Positions 20,501 to 28,318 of a stretch of 64,000 bases of DNA are shown piece by piece. The position numbers and the translations under genes were made by a program. Source of the DNA: Kitasatospora mediocidica KCTC 9733 (GTDB taxonomy: Bacteria; Actinomycetota; Actinomycetes; Streptomycetales; Streptomycetaceae). The first letter of the stretch is position 1. Each line of letters opens with the position of its first letter. A model generated the notes under the pieces. That model saw only the letters and a list, made by a program, of their open reading frames with translations. It was not told the DNA's origin and did no database searches. The stretch spans positions 806,001 through 870,000 of the forward strand of contig NZ_JQLN01000004.1 of assembly GCF_000744225.1 (NCBI RefSeq), read 5' to 3'.

Positions 20501-20695
20501 TCAGGTGTGCTGCAGGACCAGTTCGTCCTTCAGGATGGACCTCATCTGCTGCCGCAGCTCGGGGGAGTCCGTGTGCCCGTGCACCGAGACGGCGTGCTCG
20601 GCGGCGGCCCGCACGACCTCCTCCTCCTCACCGGTGATGGCCAGTGAGCAGTTGCTCTCGCTCGGGTATTCACGGCAGTCGACAACCTTGCGCAT
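20501..20695 (-). CDS. DUF1059 small protein
   Basis: A 64-residue protein, MRKVVDCREYPSESNCSLAI then TGEEEEVVRAAAEHAVSVHG and HTDSPELRQQMRSILKDE, the standard DUF1059 pattern with two Cys in the first 16 residues. The family is common in actinobacteria and of unknown function. The second half is predicted helical. It stands alone between the methyltransferase and the MoaF-like gene. Confidence 0.85.
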   Translation of the reverse strand: MRKVVDCREYPSESNCSLAITGEEEEVVRAAAEHAVSVHGHTDSPELRQQMRSILKDELVLQHT

Positions 20696-20886
20696 GATCG
20701 ACCTCCCGACGCCCCGGCGCCGCGCGGACCGGTGGGCCAACGGCTGGCCGGACGACCGGCAGGCGGCGTACGGGCGTGTCGCCCGACCATTATCCCTCTG
20801 TCGGCCCGGTCCGATAGCTTGGGCACGCACGCCTCGGGGGGCGATCGCCTCCCATCCCCGGCCCTGGAAAAGAGGACTCCGACCGC

Positions 20887-21222
20887 ATGACCGAGACCGC
20901 CCCCCTGCCGGGCTTCGCCGGACGGACGTACCTCTTCCAGGTCGACAACGGCGCGGCCTTCCGCAACGCCTACTCGGCCGACGGCACCCGGCTGCGCTGG
21001 GAGGGCCTGGGCGAGTCGGCCGGCCAGTGGGAGGACGTCACCCTGCACGTGGCGCGGGTCGCGCCGGAGGTCTACTTCGTCAGCTGGACGGAGAAGAGCG
21101 GCATCACGGTCAGCCATGTGATGGACCTGGCGGCGCTGACCGTCCGGGTGTTCTGGACGTACGAGGGCGAGGGCGGCCGGGTCGGCGAGCTGCACGCCGG
21201 CACGCTGGAGCGGGTGGCCTAG
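20887..21222 (+). CDS. MoaF-like (lipocalin-fold) protein
   Basis: A 111-residue beta-rich protein: GRTYLFQVDNGAAFRNAYSA, ESAGQWEDVTLHVARVAPEV, YFVSWTEKSGITVSHVMDLA, then VRVFWTYEGEGGRVGELHAG. The pattern is that of MoaF N-terminal/lipocalin-like domains found as stand-alone proteins. No molybdenum cofactor gene is nearby, so a role in cofactor synthesis is not supported. ATG 20887 with GAGGA about 13 nt upstream. Confidence 0.7.
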   Translation: MTETAPLPGFAGRTYLFQVDNGAAFRNAYSADGTRLRWEGLGESAGQWEDVTLHVARVAPEVYFVSWTEKSGITVSHVMDLAALTVRVFWTYEGEGGRVGELHAGTLERVA

Positions 21223-21251
21223 GCTCCCTGTCCGGCGGGGGTGACGCCGCG

Positions 21252-22415
21252 TCAGGACGGCGGCGCCAGGTGCTGGGAGAGCCACTCCAGCGCGGGCGGC
21301 ATCAGCCGGTTCCAGGTCTGGAGGTTGTGCCCGCCCGCCGCGAGGTCGGTGGACGAGACCTGCATCGGCTGCTGGACCGCGGCGACGAACGCGTCCGTCC
21401 GCTGCCGGTAGTCGCCGTCTCCCTGGTCGGTGCCCGCCACCAGGACGGAGACGGCGGGCGCGGGCAGGTTCCGCAGCCGCCAGACCAGGTCGGCCTGGTC
21501 ACGCAGCTGCGGGCTGCCCGCGAAGAGGTCGCCGGTGGTGTCGTCCTCGGCGGCCCGGTAGTAGCCGGAGAGCGAGACGGCGGTCGGGAACACGCCCGGG
21601 TGCCGCATCGCCAGCTTGAGCGCGCAGTAGCCGCCGGTCGAGTCGCCCATCACGCCCCAGCCGGGGCCGCCGGGCAGGACCCGGTAGGAGGCCGCGATGA
21701 CCTTGGGGACGTCCTGCGAGAAGTAGGTGTCGGCGGCCGCACCGCCGGGGACGTCCTCGCACTCGGTGTCGCGCGGCATCGCCGGGGAGGGGCGCATCAG
21801 CACCAGCACGGTGGGCCGCATCGTGCCGTTCAGGGTCAGACCGAGCGCGGTACCCGGGTAGTTGAGCCGGTTCACCAGGTTCTTCGCGTCGCCGGGGAAA
21901 CCGGTCATCACGACGGCGACGGGGAACTTCCGGTTGGCGTAAGCGGGTTGGAAGTACTGCGGCGGCAGGTAGACGTAGCCGTCGGTGGTCAGGCCGGACT
22001 CGGCCCCGGCGATCCGGACCGCGTCGATCTCCCCGGACTCGGCCGGCGCCCGGCCGACCGCGCCGCGCCCCTGGACGTCCTCCTTGCCGAGCGGCTGCAC
22101 CGGGATCGGCTTGCCCGGCGTCCGGCCGGTCCGCGGGTCGACGTCGCTCGACTGCTTGGCCTGCACGGTGACCGGGGAGGTGTCGCCACTGCCCAGCAGT
22201 TCGTCCCAACTGCCGTAGAAGGTGAAGTAGTTGTTGGCCAGCAGGCCGAGCACGAGCAGGGTCGCCAGCTGAGTGAGGAGCAGCGCGCCGATCCGGCCGA
22301 GCACCGCCCGCCAGTGCCGCCGGGCCAGCCGCGGCCAGAGCCACACCGTGCCGGCCGTCGCCAGCAGGGCCGACAGGACCGCCAGCGCCACCACCGTGTG
22401 GCTCGTCAGACCCAT
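21252..22415 (-). CDS. Membrane-anchored alpha/beta-hydrolase (esterase)
   Basis: A 387-residue protein with two N-terminal hydrophobic segments (about 5-25 and 40-65) and an extracytoplasmic esterase-D/mycolyltransferase-like domain: VYLPPQYFQPAYANRKFPVA, a nucleophile elbow GVMGDSTGGYCALK, and a late His in AAGGHNLQTWNRLMPPALEW. This is the common actinobacterial putative esterase fold; antigen-85 acyltransfer to mycolates is unlikely here because streptomycetes lack mycolic acids. It is convergent with the MoaF-like gene. Substrate unknown. Confidence 0.82.
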   Translation of the reverse strand: MGLTSHTVVALAVLSALLATAGTVWLWPRLARRHWRAVLGRIGALLLTQLATLLVLGLLANNYFTFYGSWDELLGSGDTSPVTVQAKQSSDVDPRTGRTPGKPIPVQPLGKEDVQGRGAVGRAPAESGEIDAVRIAGAESGLTTDGYVYLPPQYFQPAYANRKFPVAVVMTGFPGDAKNLVNRLNYPGTALGLTLNGTMRPTVLVLMRPSPAMPRDTECEDVPGGAAADTYFSQDVPKVIAASYRVLPGGPGWGVMGDSTGGYCALKLAMRHPGVFPTAVSLSGYYRAAEDDTTGDLFAGSPQLRDQADLVWRLRNLPAPAVSVLVAGTDQGDGDYRQRTDAFVAAVQQPMQVSSTDLAAGGHNLQTWNRLMPPALEWLSQHLAPPS

Positions 22416-22473
22416 GAACGCCCTGCTCCCGCGTGTGTTACCGGCCCGTACCCCGATGGGCCACCCTAACGGG

Positions 22474-22511
22474 TCAGCGCGCGATCAGGAGTTCAGCGCG
22501 CGATCAGGAGT
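22474..22511. repeat. Perfect 19-bp tandem duplication at a TetR gene end
   Basis: TCAGCGCGCGATCAGGAGT occurs at 22474-22492 and 22493-22511. The second copy contains the TetR stop codon (22504-22506), so the duplication created an extra copy of the gene end. Confidence 0.9.
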
Positions 22512-23166
22512 GCGGGACCTCGCCCCAGAGCCGCAGTCCCGCTGTCAACTCCCTTACGCAGCGCGCCGCCAGCTCTCCGGGCGAACCCGGTCCGGTGGTA
22601 CCGGCATCGGTCGCCGCCCAACTCTCCAGCGCCACCCGGATCGCGGCGGTGGCAGCGGCCGCGGCCAGCCGGACCTCCAGCGGATCGGCGGCCGGACCAC
22701 AGCGCGCGGCCAGCGCCGGGACGAGCTCGTCCTCGGAGTCCTGGTGGACGGCCTGCCAGACGATCCGCAGCCCCGGATCGGTCAGCAGGCGGCGGGTGAC
22801 CAGCAGGGCCCGCGCCATCTCCTCGCCGTCCGGGGTCAGCGCCTCGACGGCGGCGCGCTCCAGCACCTGCGGCAGCGGCGGACCGGCCGGGCTCCGCTCG
22901 ATCAGCGCCACCCAGCGGCGGCCGCCGGCCGCGAGCAGCGGGGCGACGGCCTCCTCCTTGGCGCGGAAGTAGCGGTAGAAGGTGCGCAGCGCGACGCCCG
23001 CGCTGCGGGCGATGTCCTCGGCCGTGGTGGCCTCCGCGCCGCGCTCGGCGAAGAGCTCGGCGGCTGCCATGGCGATCTCCAGCTGGGTCTCGGCGCGGCG
23101 GCGCTCGCTCAGCGAGGGGCGCGCGGACGGGGAGGGGCGCGCGGACGGGGAGGGGAGTTCGCTCAT
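22504..23166 (-). CDS. TetR-family regulator divergent from SDR gene
   Basis: A 220-residue repressor with HTH segment AAAELFAERGAEATTAEDIA then RSAGVALRTFYRYFRAKEEA (residues about 33-70) and a helical ligand domain. The N-terminus has an 18-bp duplication (23114-23149) giving a repeated SARPSP. The ATG at 23166 is chosen over upstream options because it precedes a typical HTH after about 20 residues. The divergent gap to the SDR gene has two tandem 15-bp palindromes, so it most likely controls itself and the SDR. Confidence 0.88.
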   Translation of the reverse strand: MSELPSPSARPSPSARPSLSERRRAETQLEIAMAAAELFAERGAEATTAEDIARSAGVALRTFYRYFRAKEEAVAPLLAAGGRRWVALIERSPAGPPLPQVLERAAVEALTPDGEEMARALLVTRRLLTDPGLRIVWQAVHQDSEDELVPALAARCGPAADPLEVRLAAAAATAAIRVALESWAATDAGTTGPGSPGELAARCVRELTAGLRLWGEVPHS

Positions 23167-23215
23167 GACTCCCACGCTACGCCCGGTGCTGCCACGGCGA
23201 CGCGCTGGGCCCATG

Positions 23216-23248
23216 TGGCACGGCACGCCATAGTGGCACGTTATGCCA
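23216..23248. promoter_or_regulatory. Two tandem TetR operators
   Basis: TGGCACGGCACGCCA (23216-23230) and TGGCACGTTATGCCA (23234-23248) share TGGCA-N5/6-(T/C)GCCA, with starts 18 bp apart. They lie between the divergent TetR and SDR starts. Confidence 0.75.
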
Positions 23249-23330
23249 TTCGGGCGTACGGTGACAGAGCGGCCCCCACCACGGGCCGCGCACCCAGCAC
23301 CTCCAGAAACCTCCAGAACGGAGCATCACC

Positions 23331-24095
23331 ATGCAGCGCTTCACCGGCCGTCGAGTCCTCGTCACCGGCGGCGGCTCGGGCATCGGGCAGGCCACCGTCC
23401 ACCGGATCCTCGCCGAGGGCGGGCGGGTCGTCACGGTGGACGTCAACGAGGCGGGCCTGCTGGCCACCGCCGAGCGGGCCGCCGCGGACGGCACCGCCGA
23501 CCGGCTGACCACCGCCCTGCTAGACATCTCGGACGAGAACGCGGTCCGCACCGGCGTGGCGGCCGCGGTGGCCGGCCTCGGCGGCCTGGACGCGCTGGTC
23601 AACGCGGCCGGCATCCTGCGCTCCTCGCACACCCACGAGACGAGCCTGGACTTCTGGAACACCCTGCTGAAGGTCAACCTGACCGGCACCTTCCTGATGA
23701 CCCGCGAGGCGCTGCCCGCGCTGCTGGCCACCGGCCGGGGCGTGGTCGTCAACTTCAGCTCCACCTCGGCGAGCTTCGCCCACCCGTACATGGCCGCCTA
23801 CGCCGCGACCAAGGGCGGCATCCAGTCCTTCACCCACGCGATCGCCCAGGAGTACTCCCGGCAGGGCCTGCGCGCGGTCTGCGTCGCCCCGGGCAGCATC
23901 GACAGCGGGATGACCAACAACCCCGGCCTGCCCGCCGACGCCGACTTCAGCCTCCTCGCCAAGCTGGCCCCGGCGCTCGGGCAGGGCTTCGCCGGCCCCG
24001 ACACGGTGGCCGGGGTGATCGCGATGCTGGCCAGCGACGACGGCGCGTTCATCACCGGCACCGAGATCAGGATCGACGGCGGCACCCACATGTGA
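23331..24095 (+). CDS. Short-chain dehydrogenase/reductase
   Basis: A 254-residue classical SDR: cofactor motif VLVTGGGSGIGQATVHRILA, Asp in VVTVDVNEAG suggesting NAD(H), structural NAAGI, catalytic Ser in VVVNFSSTSASFA, catalytic YAATK, and a C-terminal ITGTEIRIDGG. All catalytic residues are present. ATG 23331 with GGAG about 11 nt upstream. Regulated by the divergent TetR. Substrate unknown; it may act with the phosphotriesterase-like, CMD and DUF4865 proteins encoded convergently. Confidence 0.93.
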   Translation: MQRFTGRRVLVTGGGSGIGQATVHRILAEGGRVVTVDVNEAGLLATAERAAADGTADRLTTALLDISDENAVRTGVAAAVAGLGGLDALVNAAGILRSSHTHETSLDFWNTLLKVNLTGTFLMTREALPALLATGRGVVVNFSSTSASFAHPYMAAYAATKGGIQSFTHAIAQEYSRQGLRAVCVAPGSIDSGMTNNPGLPADADFSLLAKLAPALGQGFAGPDTVAGVIAMLASDDGAFITGTEIRIDGGTHM

Positions 24096-24098
24096 GCC

Positions 24099-24158
24099 CC
24101 GGGCTCACGGTGCCCGGGGTCACGGTGCCCGGGCTCACCGCGCCGGGGCTCACAGCGC
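24099..24158. repeat. Four 15-bp tandem units between convergent stops
   Basis: About four imperfect units of CCGGGCTCACGGTGC run from the SDR stop into the last codons of the phosphotriesterase-like gene (stop at 24150). Confidence 0.8.
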
Positions 24159-25085
24159 CGGGCTTCGCCACTCCACGGCGAAGGCACGGGCCGGGTTGGC
24201 CCGCAGGATCAGGTCCGTCTGCTCCTCGCCCAGCTCGCGGACGAGCCTCGGCCGCAGCCCCGTGAGCAGGTACGGCATGCCCGGACCGCCCCCGGTCGCC
24301 GAGCGCGCGGCCGCCGTCGTGGTGTCCCCGCCCAGCAGCAGGCGGTCGCCGTGACCCGCCTCGACCAGCGCGGCGATCCCGTCCAGCAGTCGCCAGTCGG
24401 TGGCGTGGTTGGCCCGGGACGGCCCGTCGAACGCCAGGTAGGCCCCCGCCTCGGCGGCCTCGCGGTGCACCCGCAGGTCCGGGAACCGGTTGAGATGCCC
24501 CAGCACGACGCACTGCGGCGGCACCCCGAGCCGCCCGCAGAGCAGTTCCAGGACGTCGAGCGCGCCGGTGCCCAGTTCGTGGTGGACGCCGATCGGCGCG
24601 CCGGTCGCGTGGTGCGCCTCGGCCGCGGCCGTCATCACCCGGCGGGCGTGCTCGTCCAGGCCGTGGTAGCCGCCGGCCACCTTGATCATCCCGGCCCGGG
24701 GGCCGTTCCCGTGGATGCCCTCCGTCAGCTCCGCCACGAAGAGCGCGGCCAGCTCCCGGTAGCGGTCGGCCGTCAGCGGCCGCTCGTAGTGCGCCGCCTG
24801 GTGCAGGCCGGTGGCGGCGACCAGGTGGACTCCCGAGCGGCGGGAGAGCTCGGCCAGCTCGGCGGCGTGCCGCCCCATCCCGTACGGGGTCCACTGGACG
24901 ACGGCCTGCCCGCCGGCCACGCGGAAGGCGGCCAGCTCGGCGGCGGCGGCCTGCGGATCGTCCAGCTCCTGGCCGGGCAGCAGCGGGCTGCGCAGGAAGA
25001 GGTGGTCGTGCGCGTCGCAGACACCGAGCTCCGCCGGGTCGAGGTCGCCGAGGACCGTACGGACGGCGCGGACGGCGCGGCTCAC
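24150..25085 (-). CDS. Phosphotriesterase-like metal hydrolase (lactonase family)
   Basis: A 311-residue amidohydrolase-fold protein with the ligands of the phosphotriesterase family: GVCDAHDHLFLRSP (HxH), the carboxylated-Lys segment GMIKVAGGYHG, GVHHELGTGALD, VVLGHLNRFPD and LLLGGDTTTAAA (Asp). Family members hydrolyse lactones, phosphotriesters or acylated compounds. Its GTG start overlaps the CMD stop by 4 nt (25082-25085), so translation is coupled. Last gene of TetR-DUF4865-CMD-PTE. A lactone substrate is an inference from family and context. Confidence 0.85.
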   Translation of the reverse strand: MSRAVRAVRTVLGDLDPAELGVCDAHDHLFLRSPLLPGQELDDPQAAAAELAAFRVAGGQAVVQWTPYGMGRHAAELAELSRRSGVHLVAATGLHQAAHYERPLTADRYRELAALFVAELTEGIHGNGPRAGMIKVAGGYHGLDEHARRVMTAAAEAHHATGAPIGVHHELGTGALDVLELLCGRLGVPPQCVVLGHLNRFPDLRVHREAAEAGAYLAFDGPSRANHATDWRLLDGIAALVEAGHGDRLLLGGDTTTAAARSATGGGPGMPYLLTGLRPRLVRELGEEQTDLILRANPARAFAVEWRSPAL

Positions 25086-25501
25086 GCGTCCGCCTCCGTG
25101 TTCAGCCCCGTGTTCGGCCCCGCGAAGGTGGCGGCCGCGACCCGGAGCGCGGCCAGCGTCTTCGGCGTGCCGATGTACGGCGCGAGGTGGACGAACACCT
25201 CGACGATCTGCTGCTCCGTCAGGCCGACCCGCAGGCTGCTGCGGATGTGCCCGGTGAGCTGCGGATCCACCCCGCCGAGCGTGGCGAGGACGCCGAGGTT
25301 GACGAGTTGGCGGTCGCGGAGGGTGAGTCCCTCGCGCTGGTAGGTGCCGCCGAAGAGGCTGGTGACGATCCAGTCCGCGAACCCCGGCGCGATCGCCTCC
25401 AGGCCGGGGAGCGCCGCGTCCTGGGTCTGCTGGTCCTGGAGGAGGTCGAGCAGCCGGTAACCGGCCTCGCGATCCAGGGTGGCGCTGCTGAGCGTGGTCA
25501 T
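25082..25501 (-). CDS. Carboxymuconolactone decarboxylase (CMD) family protein
   Basis: A 139-residue helical protein: LPGLEAIAPGFADWIVTSLF, LRDRQLVNLGVLATLGGVDP, QLTGHIRSSLRVGLTEQQIV and EVFVHLAPYIGTPKTLAALR. The CxxC of AhpD peroxidase-reducers is absent, so it belongs to the decarboxylase-like branch. ATG 25501 with GGAGGG about 5 nt upstream. It lies between DUF4865 and the phosphotriesterase-like gene and overlaps the latter. Confidence 0.88.
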   Translation of the reverse strand: MTTLSSATLDREAGYRLLDLLQDQQTQDAALPGLEAIAPGFADWIVTSLFGGTYQREGLTLRDRQLVNLGVLATLGGVDPQLTGHIRSSLRVGLTEQQIVEVFVHLAPYIGTPKTLAALRVAAATFAGPNTGLNTEADA

Positions 25502-25556
25502 GGTTCCCTCCGAGAGGTCGGTCCGATATCGATCTGTCGATTCGCCGGCCGAGGCG

Positions 25557-26147
25557 TCACCAGTGCCGACCCTGCGGCAGCTTCTCCCGCTCCGGGGCGC
25601 TGAGGTGCAGGACCTCGTAGCGCTCGGCACCGTCCGGCGCGAGCGCGGCGGCGGCTTCCGGACCGTCCCAGAGTGTGAAGGTCGTCAGCTCCCACCGTGC
25701 GGTGTCGACGGCCAGCGCGGTGGAGTGCACCTCGGCCCGGTCCGGCAGCCGCTCCAGCGCCCGGGCCACGGCTTCGGCCGGCGCGCGGCCCGGCGGGACC
25801 GGCTCGACGCTCCGGGTGGCGCTGCGCGGGACGACGGCGCGGGCGGGGCCGTCCTGGAACGCCAGGCCCAGCCAGTGCCGCACGACCGGGCGGCCGAAGT
25901 CGTCGTTGATCCCCTGGAATCCCGGCCCCCAGAGGAAGCTGTTCATCCCCTCCGTGGAGTTCCAGAGGTAGAAGGGCGCGTACTGGTTGACCGGCGAACC
26001 GGCCGTCCCGCGCTCGCGGATCAGGTAGGCCTTCAACCCCAACCCGGGGAATCCGTCGAGCAGATGGCCCCGGTCGGCGACCCGGCGGCGGATGATCCGC
26101 ATGTCGTAGTCGGCCGGGAGGGTGATCTCGTACTGCATCGCCTGCAC
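25557..26147 (-). CDS. DUF4865 family protein
   Basis: A 196-residue protein beginning MQAMQYEITLPADYDMRIIR and containing RGHLLDGFPGLGLKAYLIRE, NQYAPFYLWNSTEGMNSFLW and GPGFQGINDDFGRPVVRHWL, the recognisable DUF4865 pattern. Function is unknown; the aromatic-rich core suggests a ferredoxin-like (dimeric barrel) ligand-binding fold, but this is only an impression. GTG 26147 has AGGAGA 6-7 nt upstream. Second gene of the TetR operon. Confidence 0.85.
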   Translation of the reverse strand: MQAMQYEITLPADYDMRIIRRRVADRGHLLDGFPGLGLKAYLIRERGTAGSPVNQYAPFYLWNSTEGMNSFLWGPGFQGINDDFGRPVVRHWLGLAFQDGPARAVVPRSATRSVEPVPPGRAPAEAVARALERLPDRAEVHSTALAVDTARWELTTFTLWDGPEAAAALAPDGAERYEVLHLSAPEREKLPQGRHW

Positions 26148-26200
26148 TGACGTCTCCTGTTCCGGACTGTCGCGGCCGTCGAAGCTGTCGCGGCTGCTGC

Positions 26201-26220
26201 GGGCTACTGCGGGCTACTGC
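26201..26220. repeat. 10-bp duplication at the second TetR gene end
   Basis: GGGCTACTGC occurs twice (26201-26210, 26211-26220); the second copy contains the stop codon at 26214-26216. Confidence 0.8.
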
Positions 26221-26783
26221 GGGCTGATCTGGGTGCCCAGCAGCGCGAGCGCGCCGCGGACCGCGCGGTGGAACGGCTCCTCGGAGTCCGCGGCCCGGGC
26301 CATCACGTAGCCGCCCTGGACGACGGCCACCACCGTGGCGGCCAGCTCCTGGGCCGCGGCCCCCGGCCGGAGCTCACCGCGCCGGCGGCCCTCCTCGATC
26401 ACCTCGGCGATCCGGACGCTCAGCCGGTCGAAGGTCTCCTGGACCGGAGCCCGCAGCACCGGATCCGCGATCACCTCGGGGTCCTGCGCCATCCGCCCGA
26501 TCCGGCAGCCGCGCAGCACCTCGCGCTGGCGCAGCAGGTAGCCGGCGATCCGCTCGTAGGCGGTGCCGGGGGCGGAGAACTGCTCCTCCGCCAGGCTCAG
26601 CAACTGCTCCGCGCTCCGGCGCAGCGCGGCGCAGGCGAGATCGGGCTTGCCGTCGAAGTGGTGGTACATGCTGCCCTGGCCCACCCCCGCGCGCTGCTGG
26701 ATCGCCTTGGGGCTGGTGCCGACGTAACCGCGCTCCCACAGGAGCTCCTGGGTGCTCTCGATGAGCCGTTCCGGAGTAGCCAT
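26214..26783 (-). CDS. TetR-family regulator heading the DUF4865 operon
   Basis: A 189-residue regulator, MATPERLIESTQELLWERGY then VGTSPKAIQQRAGVGQGSMY and HHFDGKPDLACAALRRSAEQ, an AcrR/TetR HTH followed by a TetR_C-type helical domain. ATG 26783 is preferred since upstream codons run into the operator. It lies 66 nt before DUF4865 on the same strand. A 20-bp near-perfect palindrome directly upstream (26792-26811) indicates autoregulation of the whole four-gene unit. Confidence 0.9.
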   Translation of the reverse strand: MATPERLIESTQELLWERGYVGTSPKAIQQRAGVGQGSMYHHFDGKPDLACAALRRSAEQLLSLAEEQFSAPGTAYERIAGYLLRQREVLRGCRIGRMAQDPEVIADPVLRAPVQETFDRLSVRIAEVIEEGRRRGELRPGAAAQELAATVVAVVQGGYVMARAADSEEPFHRAVRGALALLGTQISPQ

Positions 26784-26791
26784 GAGCACAC

Positions 26792-26811
26792 TGTACATAC
26801 TAGTAGGTACA
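26792..26811 (-). promoter_or_regulatory. TetR operator before the DUF4865 operon
   Basis: TGTACATACTAGTAGGTACA is palindromic except for one base pair and centres on TACTAGTA, a core seen in many TetR operators. It lies 8 bp upstream of the regulator start. Confidence 0.8.
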
Positions 26812-26873
26812 GAAGTCAGCACCCTTATAGGCAGGCGGGAATAGTTGAAGATTCACCTAATGTTGGAGCAGGC

Positions 26874-27233
26874 ATGACCACGGTGCGAACCTTCACCCCC
26901 ACCAGTCCCCTCGACCCCGCCGCGGAGTACGCCCGGGCCCAGCTCTTCTTCGACTCCCGGGCCTATACGGACGCCGCCCGCATCCTGCGCGATCTGGTCG
27001 ACCAGGAGCCCCGCAACCTGTCAGTCCGGCTGCTGCTCGCGCGCAGCTACTACCACTCCGCCCAACTCTGGCGCGCCGAGGCCGAGTTGCACCGGATCCT
27101 GGAGCAGGACCCGGCCGAGAGCTACGCCCGCCTGATGCTCGGCCGCACCCTGCAGCGCCAGAGCCGCCCCGACGAGGCCCGCCCCCACCTGCGCCTCGCG
27201 GCCGCGATGGCCGACGACGCGACGCAGTCCTGA
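26874..27233 (+). CDS. Tetratricopeptide-repeat protein
   Basis: A 119-residue protein with about three helical TPR units: AAEYARAQLFFDSRAYTDAA, LRDLVDQEPRNLSVRLLLAR, HSAQLWRAEAELHRILEQDP and LMLGRTLQRQSRPDEARPHL. No signal peptide. ATG 26874 with GGAG 5 nt upstream. The leader has TTGAAGATTCAC followed by CCTAATG, a partial palindrome that may be an operator. Role likely as a protein-interaction adaptor; partner unknown. Confidence 0.85.
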   Translation: MTTVRTFTPTSPLDPAAEYARAQLFFDSRAYTDAARILRDLVDQEPRNLSVRLLLARSYYHSAQLWRAEAELHRILEQDPAESYARLMLGRTLQRQSRPDEARPHLRLAAAMADDATQS

Positions 27234-27241
27234 GCACGCGC

Positions 27242-27265
27242 CGGGCCGGCCGGAGGGCCGGCCCG
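27242..27265. terminator. Hairpin between TPR and RraA-like genes
   Basis: CGGGCCGGC (27242-27250) pairs with GCCGGCCCG (27257-27265) across a 6-nt loop between convergent genes. Confidence 0.7.
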
Positions 27266-27385
27266 CGAGGCTCACGCACGGCTGCGTGTGGGTGATCTGC
27301 CGTCCCCCGGCGCTCCCGGGCGACGACCACCCGCGCTACCGAGAACCCCGCTCCGACGGACGCAGCCCCCGCCACGCCCCGCGTG

Positions 27386-28096
27386 TCACTCCTCGATCGC
27401 CCCGCCGACGGCCCGCAGATGATCGCGGAAGGTGAACGAGGGCGTCCGGCGGCGTTGGGCGAGGTAGCCGTCGAACTGCACCTGGCTGCGCAGCGAGACG
27501 CCCGACCGGATCAGGTCGGCCTGGCGGCGCTCGGTGTCCCGGATCGTCTCGGCCTGGGTGAGGACGTCCGCCAGGCGGTCGGCCGGCACGAAGAGCACGC
27601 CGTCGTCGTCGCCCAGCACCACGTCCGCACGGCCCACCGTCCACTCCCCCACCCTGGCGGACTCCAGGGCGTTCGCCGGACGGGCGTCGAGGCGCTGCGG
27701 ACCGGTCGGCATCGTCCCCAGGCTGAAGACCGGCAGTCCGATCGCCCGGATGTCGGCCGTGTCGCGGTGCAGCCCCCAGATCACGATCCCGTCCAGCCCG
27801 GCGCACTGCGCCTCCAGGGCCGCGAGATCGCCGACGCAACTCTCGTCGAGCCGTCCCGCGTTGTCGACCACCAGCACGTCCCCGGGCTCGGCCTCCTCGA
27901 AGGCCTCCAGGAAGATGTCGACACTCCCGACGTGCCGCACCGGCGCCACCCGCCCGGCCAGCCGGCTGCCGGGCACGACGGCGCCCAGCGGCGCGGGCGC
28001 ACAGCGCACCGGAACCCGGGCACGCATGCAGGCGTCGGCCAGATGGGCCGTGGTCAGTGTCGCGAACCGCCGCCGAAGTTCCCGGTGATCCAGCAT
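27386..28096 (-). CDS. RraA-like / HMG-type aldolase family protein
   Basis: A 236-residue member of the RraA family, which includes 4-hydroxy-4-methyl-2-oxoglutarate and oxaloacetate-type aldolases and the RNase E inhibitor RraA. Key segments are TTAHLADACMRARVPV, GDVLVVDNAGRLDESCVG, GIVIWGLHRDTADIRAIGLP (the GLxRD-type substrate/metal loop) and DDDGVLFVPADRLADV. The enlarged size and the conserved Arg-Asp favour the aldolase branch over the RNase regulator. ATG 28096 with GGAG about 7 nt upstream. Substrate unknown. Confidence 0.8.
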   Translation of the reverse strand: MLDHRELRRRFATLTTAHLADACMRARVPVRCAPAPLGAVVPGSRLAGRVAPVRHVGSVDIFLEAFEEAEPGDVLVVDNAGRLDESCVGDLAALEAQCAGLDGIVIWGLHRDTADIRAIGLPVFSLGTMPTGPQRLDARPANALESARVGEWTVGRADVVLGDDDGVLFVPADRLADVLTQAETIRDTERRQADLIRSGVSLRSQVQFDGYLAQRRRTPSFTFRDHLRAVGGAIEE

Positions 28097-28172
28097 GCTC
28101 TGCTCCGCTTCTCGTCCGCTTAGGCCATGGGCCCCGAACCAGTCTCGCCCAGCGGGCACCGCCGTGGCGCGC

Positions 28173-28196
28173 GAACGACCGAACGACCGAACGACC
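28173..28196. repeat. Three tandem GAACGACC units
   Basis: Perfect 8-bp direct repeats at 28173, 28181 and 28189 in the 222-bp gap upstream of the RraA-like gene. Too short and unspaced for CRISPR. Confidence 0.85.
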
Positions 28197-28318
28197 GGAC
28201 GCCCTGCGGCCGCGCGGTCGCGGGACACCACCCCGAACGCACGGCGCGCGCCCGTCGGCGTGGTTCGCCGGCGGACGCGCGCAGAGCCGTCTCCGAGGTC
28301 GATGGGACCCGTGGAGTG

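Noticed and set aside
20887..21222. MoaF-like protein as evidence for a molybdenum cofactor locus
   Set aside because: No moa, moe or molybdoenzyme gene is adjacent; the domain occurs alone in many genomes.
21252..22415. Antigen 85-like mycolyltransferase
   Set aside because: The fold is related, but streptomycetes make no mycolic acids and no arabinogalactan-mycolate genes are nearby; a general esterase is safer.
23101..23160. 18-bp repeat in the TetR N-terminus as a frameshifting or regulatory element
   Set aside because: The unit is a multiple of three and only duplicates SARPSP upstream of the HTH.
28173..28196. GAACGACC repeats as a CRISPR or iteron array
   Set aside because: Only three 8-bp units with no spacers and no replication or cas genes nearby.
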